22,825 nucleotides of DNA, taken from positions 1 to 22,825 of IMG/VR virus record IMGVR_UViG_3300013233_000173. One strand, 5' to 3'. The DNA comes from a virus. The notes under the pieces were generated by a model, which was not told the DNA's origin, searched no databases, and was given only the letters and a program-made list of their open reading frames with translations. A program made the translations under genes and the position numbers. This document shows, in pieces, positions 6,990 to 12,177 of this stretch (positions are counted from its first letter, which is position 1; each line of letters begins with the position of its first letter).

Positions 6990-8080
6990 TTTGATAGTAC
7001 TCTCAATATAAGGGTGTTAGAGTTCAGTCTACCGTTGGTTGATCCTGTTTTCGTCGTCAGTTCTTTCCATCGATTGTTGATAAAGGACGGCATTTTCGAC
7101 AATACTATCGGAAGAAATTCTTCAGGTTTTCTAAGTTTTACCTCTCTAGAAATCGTCTTATCGTAATTCAGAATTTGCATACCTTTTATCTCGAAACCAG
7201 AAGAAGATACCAATTCTGTCAGCTTCGAATATTTCGTGTTGAATAAAAATAGACGATTGGCTCCAATTATCTTTATCGGATCAATTGATTTTATTCGCAA
7301 TGAATTAGACTCAGACATGTATTTCAGGTTCTTTATCTGGGATTGTGCTGTTTTTATCTTAGGTTTCCTGGTTTTTCTGGAATTCTTCGAAGCATTTATA
7401 TAGGAATCAGCATCAGAGATAATGGATGACAGAAATTTATGAAATCGTTTTATCTGGGATTTTGTCCTATGAGAATAGGCCTCTATTAAATCTCTGGGCT
7501 TCTTGGTTATCAGCTCGCTGATCTCTTCTAGTTGTCTAGAGTAATATCCAATGATGTACTTTGCTGACGATACCGGCACTCCTAAGGACACCAGTTCTCC
7601 GTATAGATTATACTCAGTTTTGGTATCATAGAATTCATCAATTACGTTTTCTATCTTGCACATCAGAGAGTCTAGAACTTTATCGTTTTTCGAAATACCA
7701 GAACTCGTCTCTCTTTTGAGCTCGGCTGGCTTTTTATATTTTAAGACGCCGGTCTTAAAAGACGACAAAGCAGTAGTATCATTCCATCCATCAGGAAATG
7801 TTTTTCCTAGATTTTTCCATTCAATCGTTGCGCATATGTGAGGAGCATAGAAGGCAGATTCTGGTGCGTACGAAGATAGTTTTATATCCCTCTTTGAATA
7901 CGTCGTTTTGACGAATCCCTTTATCGATTCGATTATCTCTTTTTTATCTACCTCGCACCGGATGTAATCGTTAAAGGCCCCAAATGATTTTTGTGGGGCG
8001 GCAAGTATCCCGGTCTGAGCTCTTCGAGAAAAGACCTTTTTTACTTTTTTTCTTTTAGCCAATTTCGCAATACTTGCCAT
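6986..8080 (-). CDS. Conserved T4-superfamily protein of unknown function
   Basis: A 364-residue protein. I recognise the overall pattern from cyanophage and pelagiphage relatives, where it is conserved but uncharacterised. Residues 1-25 are very basic. The middle contains a DSLMCKIENVIDEFYD helix and IEAYSHRTKSQIKRFHKFLSSIISDADSY. The C-terminal third carries the best-conserved run: SIDPIKIIGANRLFLFNTKYSKLTELV, FEIKG, YDKTISREVKLRKPEEFLPIVL and LTTKTGSTNGRLNSNTLILRVL. The mixture of basic N-terminus and beta-rich C-terminus would suit nucleic-acid binding, but that is a guess. It sits between DNA-metabolism or transcription genes (gp33 and gp32 downstream, GapR upstream) and is joined to gp33 by an ATGA overlap. 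T4 gp59 lies in this neighbourhood in T4, but length and sequence do not suggest gp59. Confidence 0.65.
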   Translation of the reverse strand: MASIAKLAKRKKVKKVFSRRAQTGILAAPQKSFGAFNDYIRCEVDKKEIIESIKGFVKTTYSKRDIKLSSYAPESAFYAPHICATIEWKNLGKTFPDGWNDTTALSSFKTGVLKYKKPAELKRETSSGISKNDKVLDSLMCKIENVIDEFYDTKTEYNLYGELVSLGVPVSSAKYIIGYYSRQLEEISELITKKPRDLIEAYSHRTKSQIKRFHKFLSSIISDADSYINASKNSRKTRKPKIKTAQSQIKNLKYMSESNSLRIKSIDPIKIIGANRLFLFNTKYSKLTELVSSSGFEIKGMQILNYDKTISREVKLRKPEEFLPIVLSKMPSFINNRWKELTTKTGSTNGRLNSNTLILRVLSK

Positions 8081-8086
8081 GTTGTC

Positions 8087-8320
8087 TCACAATGCTTTTG
8101 ATTTATGCACTATAGCGGCTGGGAAAAAACTTCTCCAGGCGCTCTTCTCAATATCCCAAACGGTGACGGTTTTTCCGTCGTTGATGCCATCCGCGAGCGG
8201 TGTCACCAAATACTTTTCGTCTAAAGTGCAGCGCATTTCCCGCGTACTTCCATCGATCCTCTTAAAGGACACCAGGGATATTCCATCTTTTAGAAATTCT
8301 AATAGTTCTGTTCTGTCCAT
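8087..8320 (-). CDS. Small WYL_2/Sm-like SH3-fold protein (DUF2693-like)
   Basis: A 77-residue protein starting at the ATG at 8320 (MDRTELLEFLKDG). A TTG at 8332 in frame is less likely because GGAG stands six bases before the ATG. The pattern VSFKRIDGSTREMRCTLDEKYL followed by VTVWDIEKSAWRSFFPAAI is that of the WYL_2/DUF2693 family, a small beta-barrel resembling Sm and SH3 folds, common in phages. The function is not known; nucleic-acid or protein binding is plausible for the fold. It lies one base beyond the GapR-like stop, so the two are translated together, and it is followed closely by the 364-residue conserved gene. Confidence 0.7.
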   Translation of the reverse strand: MDRTELLEFLKDGISLVSFKRIDGSTREMRCTLDEKYLVTPLADGINDGKTVTVWDIEKSAWRSFFPAAIVHKSKAL

Positions 8321-8321
8321 T

Positions 8322-8555
8322 TTAAACTCCAATAGTTTCTCTGTATAATTCGATAATGGCTTCCTGATTTTCGAGATCGTCTGGATCCATTTTCCTCAGT
8401 TTTACCAAGTGCTTGAGAGCCTTGGTATCGTAGCCAGTAGATTTAGCTTCCGCCATAACCTCTTTTTGCTGATCGTTTATGTCTGTTTTTTCGGCTTCCA
8501 GTCGTTCATAACGTTCGATGAAAGTCTTAAGTTCAGATTCCGTAACTCTAGTCAT
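8322..8555 (-). CDS. gapR: GapR-like nucleoid-associated protein (DUF2312)
   Basis: A 77-residue protein, full length for the GapR/UPF0335 family (PF10073). It shows the family pattern closely: ELKTFIERYERLEAEKTDIN, then VMAEAKSTGYDTKALKHLVKLRK, then an acidic D-P-D-D step and EAIIELYRETIG. GapR is an alphaproteobacterial DNA clamp; in Caulobacter it binds AT-rich, overtwisted DNA ahead of replication and transcription machinery. Phage copies are known in alphaproteobacterial viruses. Here it may help organise or protect phage DNA, or interfere with the host chromosome; this is inference. It belongs to a three-gene early unit starting from the promoter at 8782-8810, with ATGA coupling to the upstream 61-residue gene. 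Confidence 0.88.
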   Translation of the reverse strand: MTRVTESELKTFIERYERLEAEKTDINDQQKEVMAEAKSTGYDTKALKHLVKLRKMDPDDLENQEAIIELYRETIGV

Positions 8556-8737
8556 TCTTGTATTTTCCTTAATACTCTGTCATATTCAGATTTCCAAATT
8601 CGGGCGGCGAGAAGTTGGTCTTTTTCGTTTAAGCCAAAATCTCTGCCGAAAGTTCGGCCGGTTTCATCCTTACAGGCAAATTCTAATGCAGCCGCGAATT
8701 TGCCTCTGATGAACTTTTTCATTTCATTTTTATTCAT
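8552..8737 (-). CDS. Small protein of unknown function, first gene of GapR unit
   Basis: A 61-residue charged protein (MNKNEMKKFIRGKFAAALEF) that I do not recognise. It has one Cys, no membrane segment and mostly helical composition; the middle reads ACKDETGRTFGRDFG and the end is basic. Three ATGs occur in the first six codons (8737, 8725 and a following one). An AGGAG lies only two bases before the first and about 14 before the second, so the start is uncertain by a few residues. It is the first gene after the early-type promoter and overlaps gapR by ATGA, so the two are probably made together. Confidence 0.6.
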   Translation of the reverse strand: MNKNEMKKFIRGKFAAALEFACKDETGRTFGRDFGLNEKDQLLAARIWKSEYDRVLRKIQE

Positions 8738-8781
8738 TTCTCCTGTAATCCTTAAATTTATGTTTTCGGACCCTTTGAAGA

Positions 8782-8810
8782 ATTATAAACCAAAGAGTCC
8801 TAAAAGTAAA
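8782..8810 (-). promoter_or_regulatory. Early-type promoter for the 61-aa/GapR/WYL_2 unit
   Basis: Read on the - strand: TTTACT (8810-8805), a 17-base spacer, TATAAT (8787-8782). It matches the repeated TTTAC[A/T]-N17-TATAAT pattern seen seven times in this window and the GTTTAC-type -35 of T4 early promoters. It begins just after the SPFH gene stop. The spacer contains a GAGTC, a GANTC-type CcrM methylation site (8795-8799). Confidence 0.8.
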
Positions 8811-8813
8811 CAC

Positions 8814-9683
8814 TTATTTTGATATATTAATCAGAGGAGTGCCGGCGCCCGTATAGACTGGAAGCTTCCCGTCCCAACGTTTTACGGTCTCGTAATCAAT
8901 GATGGTCTGGTTGAGACTTTGGGCCAATAGACTATTGGCCTGCGCTTGAGCCGTGGCGACGGATAAGATCGCATCAGCTTTACCTTGGGCTTTTGCCCTG
9001 GCCTTATTAGCCTCGGCCTTGGCGGCTTCAACTTCGTTTTGGCGCTGTCGAGACTTAGCGGTTGCCGCGATCTCGTCATTAACCGATTGTACAACAGACT
9101 TCGGTAACCGGAGGCCGCCGATCCAATAAATACGTTCGATATTAATACCATACTTAGACACTTGAGTTCGAACTCTGGACTCAACTGAGGCCATTAGATC
9201 GTTCTTCCCTTGGCCGTATATTTGTCGGATTTTCATCTGAGATGCAGAAGAAACTAAAGAATCTCTGACTGCGTTTCGAAGATAGACATCAGTAATTTCG
9301 TTGATACCTTTACGATATCGCTGAAACAGATCCGAGACCATTTTAGGATCTACGCTGTATGTAATACCAATATCCGCAGAAACGTTCATGCCTTCGATCG
9401 ATTGAAATGTAACCGATTCGTCGTTTTTTGATCCTTCTGCTGGATCCTTTGTCCAAACGTAGTTAACCGCGAATGTTGGAAAGATATACAAATCCTCGTT
9501 AATGCCGATGAAATACCTTCCAGGTCCAACCTCTACACTAGATACTCCCTTTGCAGAGCCCAGCAAATCGACCTTGATTCCGACGTATCCCGCCTCTACG
9601 CGTTTCATATTTGCCCAGTAATACGTTCCGATAGCCAGAACGAAAACCATAACCGCTATAAGGCCTGCGCCAATTTTACCCAT
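8814..9683 (-). CDS. SPFH/band 7 (prohibitin-like) membrane protein
   Basis: A 289-residue protein with one N-terminal membrane span (about residues 5-24) and the rest predicted outside the membrane. The SPFH core is evident: RVEAGYVGIKVDLLG, VEVGPGRYFIGINEDLYIFPT, MNVSADIGITYSVDP, YLRNAVRDSLVS, YGINIERIYWIGGLRLPKSV. It ends with an Ala/Glu/Lys-rich coiled coil (about 205-260), typical of prohibitin, HflK/C and flotillin relatives that form large ring-shaped membrane scaffolds. In bacteria such proteins organise membrane domains and restrain the FtsH protease. A phage copy could protect early proteins from FtsH, shape the envelope or tune lysis; the sequence does not decide. It is the last gene of a unit that also encodes a two-span membrane protein and a cell-wall hydrolase. 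The family call is firm. Confidence 0.88.
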   Translation of the reverse strand: MGKIGAGLIAVMVFVLAIGTYYWANMKRVEAGYVGIKVDLLGSAKGVSSVEVGPGRYFIGINEDLYIFPTFAVNYVWTKDPAEGSKNDESVTFQSIEGMNVSADIGITYSVDPKMVSDLFQRYRKGINEITDVYLRNAVRDSLVSSASQMKIRQIYGQGKNDLMASVESRVRTQVSKYGINIERIYWIGGLRLPKSVVQSVNDEIAATAKSRQRQNEVEAAKAEANKARAKAQGKADAILSVATAQAQANSLLAQSLNQTIIDYETVKRWDGKLPVYTGAGTPLINISK

Positions 9684-9709
9684 AAAATTTTCCCTTTGTT
9701 TAAGAAATG

Positions 9710-9922
9710 TTAATTTAGAATTTTGTTTAGAAATTTATTGAATTTCTTTCCAGATACGACGATAATAAACAGAATTGCGTTTGATATAATCATAGAGATT
9801 CCCAAGACGACGTTGGAATCTGAGGCTGAGTTTAAGTACTCCGGGGGTACGGAAACCGTCAATAATAGAAGGACGATAATTAGCACAGCCCTTACGATAT
9901 TCTTTTTCATTGCTAAGTCCAT
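9710..9922 (-). CDS. Two-span small membrane protein, holin candidate
   Basis: A 70-residue protein with two hydrophobic segments (about 9-26 and 38-57), a short polar loop between them (PPEYLNSASDSN) and a basic C-terminus (KKFNKFLNKILN). The start ATG at 9922 has an AGGA five bases upstream. It lies 10 bases after the stop of a SleB-type cell-wall hydrolase and 26 bases before the SPFH gene. Size, topology and place beside the hydrolase are what one expects of a holin, but these are general features and no holin family is recognised. A partner of the SPFH protein is an equally reasonable idea. Confidence 0.6.
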   Translation of the reverse strand: MDLAMKKNIVRAVLIIVLLLLTVSVPPEYLNSASDSNVVLGISMIISNAILFIIVVSGKKFNKFLNKILN

Positions 9923-9932
9923 GATATTCCTT

Positions 9933-10541
9933 TCATTTGTATAAAGAGTAAAAACGGTGCCGACCTATTGACGCCACCATTTTCGATTTATTTGCCCATC
10001 TAGGGTAAACCGATGTCGCGTGATAATGATCTGCGCCATTGGTTGGGTCTGGGTTATGAATATATCCATCCATAACGATACGAGACAGAAATTCTGCGCG
10101 CCTGTAAGAAACCAGATCTGTTGGCCGGTATTTTTTCCCTTTTGAATACCAAGAGAACTGATTTTTCTGAAAAACAACACCGCAAACTGAAGACGGAAAA
10201 TGTCTAGAAGCGACTCTATTCATGGTTACCCAAGCTATGGCAGATTGTCCTAATTCTGATTCTCCGCGAGCTTCATAGTACAAATTCAAGGTCATGCATT
10301 TCAATTGACGCTTCCAACTGGGTATTCTAATAGGTCCAGTCGAGACTCTAAATTCATCCTGAAAGTATGCGACCGGTCGATGCTTCGGTCTAAGATGCAT
10401 TATTTTAAAATTCTTTGGCCTAGGTTTGGGTCGGAGTTTGGTCAAAGAAGATTGAGTCTCGACAGGATTCTGCTGTTCGTAGAATGATCCCACAAAAAAT
10501 ATCGGAACGAAGAATATTAGAAATCCAAGAAATCGCTTCAT
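9933..10541 (-). CDS. Cell wall hydrolase, SleB/Hydrolase_2 type (endolysin)
   Basis: A 202-residue protein. Residues 1-20 are a hydrophobic signal or signal-anchor segment (KRFLGFLIFFVPIFFVGSF). Residues 35-58 form a basic, Pro-rich tether (RPKPRPKN, RPKHRP). From about 80 to the end is a Hydrolase_2 (PF07486) domain: CMTLNLYYEARGE (residues 82-94, with the expected catalytic Glu), AIAWVTMNRV, FQKNQFSW, GADHYHA and the terminal IGRHRFY. Family members cleave peptidoglycan and serve as spore-cortex enzymes or phage endolysins. The N-terminal anchor suggests export by the host secretion machinery, as in SAR-type endolysins, rather than release by a large-hole holin. It follows the macro-like gene by three bases and is followed by a two-span membrane protein. 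Confidence 0.85.
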   Translation of the reverse strand: MKRFLGFLIFFVPIFFVGSFYEQQNPVETQSSLTKLRPKPRPKNFKIMHLRPKHRPVAYFQDEFRVSTGPIRIPSWKRQLKCMTLNLYYEARGESELGQSAIAWVTMNRVASRHFPSSVCGVVFQKNQFSWYSKGKKYRPTDLVSYRRAEFLSRIVMDGYIHNPDPTNGADHYHATSVYPRWANKSKMVASIGRHRFYSLYK

Positions 10542-10544
10542 GGT

Positions 10545-10928
10545 TTACTCTTGAAACCATTGACGATAGAAGAACGCGTTATCAGGAATGGCGTATTTCA
10601 TAAAGAGCCGGATGATTTGACCTTTCGAATATCCAGCCAGCCCAGTGCCAACTGGCGTTATTCCGAAATGCTTATCCGGGCTCTTTGAGACGCAAATTAG
10701 AAATTTTTCTATAGACTCCTCAATATCGTCAAGTGAACGGGTTTTGATATTTTCGTCCTTCGTAGGAAGGGCATACGAATTTCCTGTTAATCCTTCTCCT
10801 ACGTTCTTCTTTGCTCCGTAAAATTTTTCTGCATACAGAGCGGCTCCCGCGCCGTGGATTCCCGCGAGGTTTGATCCAAACACAAATACGAATTCTGGAT
10901 GGTTGTAGGCATGCGAATTATTATTCAT
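10545..10928 (-). CDS. Macro-domain-like phage protein (A1S_2505-type)
   Basis: A 127-residue protein starting at the ATG at 10928; a longer TTG start at 10955 would lie inside the upstream gene. The opening EFVFVFGSNLAGIHGAGAAL, then GEGLTGNSYALPTKD, DDIEESIEKFL and FGITPVGTGLAGYSKGQII is a pattern I know from many phage and bacterial proteins, and it resembles ADP-ribose-binding macro domains in its glycine loops. Ligand and reaction are not known for this branch; NAD-derived or nucleotide ligands are plausible. It overlaps the end of the 68-residue gene by 8 bases and is followed after 3 bases by the cell-wall hydrolase. The family pattern is good; the function is tentative. Confidence 0.7.
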   Translation of the reverse strand: MNNNSHAYNHPEFVFVFGSNLAGIHGAGAALYAEKFYGAKKNVGEGLTGNSYALPTKDENIKTRSLDDIEESIEKFLICVSKSPDKHFGITPVGTGLAGYSKGQIIRLFMKYAIPDNAFFYRQWFQE

Positions 10929-11127
10929 TGTCTTGTCTTTCGAGTTCGTGGGCAAGGCGGCCCAATCGGTTTGAAAGCACTTCTATTTCTTGGGCGGAGC
11001 AAAGACTCACGACATAAAAAATGGAATCGCATAGAGCATCTGCAGCGCCATGAGCGTAGACGGAAAATGCAGCGTCGATAAACATACCCCTTGAGTTAGT
11101 CAAATTACCTTTATTCGGTTTTTTCAT
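10921..11127 (-). CDS. Stand-alone paralogue of the GcrA-fusion N-terminal domain
   Basis: A 68-residue protein. Its core (MFIDAAFSVYAHGAADALCD, SIFYVVSLCSAQEIEVLSNR, LGRLAHEL) aligns without gaps to residues 15-62 of the neighbouring GcrA fusion (EFADAALSIFGLGGATALSD, SIITEAAHLSPLEMKKLSAK, LECLTRKL). The two are clearly duplicates, but this one stops before any DNA-binding part. The predicted helices could pair the two proteins, so this short form may modulate the fusion as a dominant partner. The ATG at 11127 is preceded by GGAG seven bases upstream, within the last codons of the fusion gene; that junction is a 19-base repeat of the one before the fusion gene. The domain is otherwise unknown to me. 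Confidence 0.7.
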   Translation of the reverse strand: MKKPNKGNLTNSRGMFIDAAFSVYAHGAADALCDSIFYVVSLCSAQEIEVLSNRLGRLAHELERQDNE

Positions 11128-11539
11128 TATTATACTCCGGTTCGTCAGAATGTGAGTTTTCTAAGAATGTCGCCTGGCTGGGTAAACCCAAACGATGAAT
11201 CTTTCCGATCACACCGTTGATCGTAACACCACCGAGTTTTTTGGTTATCTGCTGGTGATTTTTGCCAGCGGCCCACATAAATTTAAGCGCTGTTACGCGT
11301 TTGTCTGTCCATGCGGTCTGTTCTTGTTCTGCTGAGTACGAATTCAGGATGGACAACTTACGAGTAAGACACTCTAGTTTGGCCGATAGTTTTTTCATCT
11401 CCAGCGGACTTAGATGCGCCGCCTCAGTGATAATCGAATCCGATAGAGCGGTGGCACCGCCTAGTCCAAAAATGGAAAGTGCGGCGTCAGCAAATTCTTG
11501 TTTGGATTCGCGGAGCAATATCTCTTTAGAGTTTTTCAT
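11111..11539 (-). CDS. gcrA-like: GcrA-domain protein with extra N-terminal domain
   Basis: A 142-residue protein from the ATG at 11539 (MKNSKEILLRESK). A longer frame reaching 11743 is ignored because the Shine-Dalgarno GGAG lies seven bases before 11539. Residues about 76-122 are a GcrA domain (PF07750): AWTDKRVTALKFMWAAGK, QQITKKLGGVTINGVIGKIHRLGLPS. GcrA is an alphaproteobacterial cell-cycle regulator that binds sigma-70 RNA polymerase and promoters with methylated GANTC sites. In cellular GcrA this domain is at the very N-terminus; here about 70 residues precede it, forming a helical domain also found alone in the next gene. The phage may use it to steer host or phage promoters; this is inference. 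A tail of acidic and Asn residues (EPEYNNEKTE) ends it. Confidence 0.85.
   Translation of the reverse strand: MKNSKEILLRESKQEFADAALSIFGLGGATALSDSIITEAAHLSPLEMKKLSAKLECLTRKLSILNSYSAEQEQTAWTDKRVTALKFMWAAGKNHQQITKKLGGVTINGVIGKIHRLGLPSQATFLENSHSDEPEYNNEKTE
11120..11138 (-). repeat. Gene-junction repeat, copy 2
   Basis: On the - strand this reads GGAGTATAATAATGAAAAA, identical over 19 bases to 11532-11550. It holds the Shine-Dalgarno and start of the 68-residue gene and at the same time the codons for EYNNEK at the end of the GcrA fusion. Confidence 0.85.
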
Positions 11540-11759
11540 TATTATACTCCAATTCGTTGCCATATTCCGTTGAAAGAATTCCTCGTTCGTAGAGGAATTC
11601 TGAAAAGAAGAGGCACCCAGACGCATCAAACATCCAAGTAATAGCCTCTGTGATACTAGAGGCGCCGTGTCGGATACAACGTTTGATTTCCGACTTAAAT
11701 TCGATCTCTGAGAGATCAGCAAGCTGGTCGTTATACGAATCATAAAGTGAAGTAGACAT
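11526..11759 (-). CDS. Small protein of unknown function, first gene of GcrA unit
   Basis: A 77-residue protein (MSTSLYDSYNDQLADLSEIE). I do not recognise a family. The middle, FKSEIKRCIRHGASSITEAITWMFDASGCLFF, is helical with hydrophobic patches, though not a clear membrane span. The C-terminal EYNNEK matches the end of the following GcrA fusion because both overlap the same duplicated start region. A good Shine-Dalgarno (AAGGAGAACAAG before ATG) supports the start at 11759. It is the first gene after the promoter at 11786-11814 and overlaps the GcrA fusion by 14 bases, so the two should be made in step. Confidence 0.65.
   Translation of the reverse strand: MSTSLYDSYNDQLADLSEIEFKSEIKRCIRHGASSITEAITWMFDASGCLFFSEFLYERGILSTEYGNELEYNNEKL
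11532..11550 (-). repeat. Gene-junction repeat, copy 1
   Basis: Same 19 bases as 11120-11138 on the - strand. It carries the Shine-Dalgarno and ATG of the GcrA fusion while encoding EYNNEK at the end of the 77-residue protein. Confidence 0.85.
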
Positions 11760-11785
11760 CTTGTTCTCCTTTTGTCTGCTATTAC

Positions 11786-11814
11786 AGTATAATCTAATAT
11801 GGAGCTAATGTAAA
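11786..11814 (-). promoter_or_regulatory. Early-type promoter for the GcrA/macro/lysis/SPFH unit
   Basis: On the - strand: TTTACA (11814-11809), a 17-base spacer, TATACT (11791-11786). Transcription would start near 11780, about 20 bases before the ATG at 11759. No other promoter of this kind is seen until 8810, so the seven genes down to the SPFH gene probably form one unit. Confidence 0.8.
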
Positions 11815-11832
11815 CCCTTTCATTTCAGAAGT

Positions 11833-12162
11833 TTACGGCGCATTCGTTTGCATATAAAGAGATCTTACGCTGAGAATGTATTCCACAGACCTTTTGGCGT
11901 CCATAAGATCGCAGCCGTTCATCCTTCGCAGATATTTGATGGCATCAATCTTCTCGCCCAGCAAAATCAATTTGACGAAACTCTCGATCGTGTTTATATG
12001 AACGTCAGAATATTCATTAAATTCGAAAAAATTAGAAAGGGCGAATTTAAGTTCCGTTTTAGACTTTGATACTCCAACTATTTTTGAACGATTATCAGCA
12101 TCGGCGATAACATATCCGCCGTCTTCAGCGGATAAGATTGCTATATTGGCGGGATTATCCAT
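11833..12162 (-). CDS. Protein with ribosomal L7/L12 C-terminal-like domain
   Basis: A 109-residue protein. The C-terminal part (about 68-97, LGEKIDAIKYLRRMNGCDLMDAKRSVEYI) follows the helix-loop-helix pattern of the L7/L12 C-terminal domain (G.KI.AIK..RE..G..L.EAK..VE), a module that also occurs outside ribosomes. The N-terminal part begins NIAILSAEDGGYVIADADN and may be a small beta unit. The role is unknown; in ribosomes the domain recruits translation GTPases. The start has AAGGA seven bases upstream. It is the second gene of the unit led by the DNA ligase, 15 bases after the ligase stop. Confidence 0.55.
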   Translation of the reverse strand: MDNPANIAILSAEDGGYVIADADNRSKIVGVSKSKTELKFALSNFFEFNEYSDVHINTIESFVKLILLGEKIDAIKYLRRMNGCDLMDAKRSVEYILSVRSLYMQTNAP

Positions 12163-12177
12163 TTTGCATTCCTTAAA

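Noticed and set aside
8409-8822. A 137-residue + strand frame
   Set aside because: It is the complement of three convincing - strand genes and has no recognisable motif or start signal.
9723-9944. A 73-residue + strand hydrophobic frame
   Set aside because: It is the shadow of the two-span membrane protein; its hydrophobicity mirrors the AT-rich complement.
11540-11743. Longer N-terminus for the GcrA fusion
   Set aside because: The additional 68 residues are antisense-like, overlap the 77-residue gene almost entirely, and the Shine-Dalgarno is placed for 11539.
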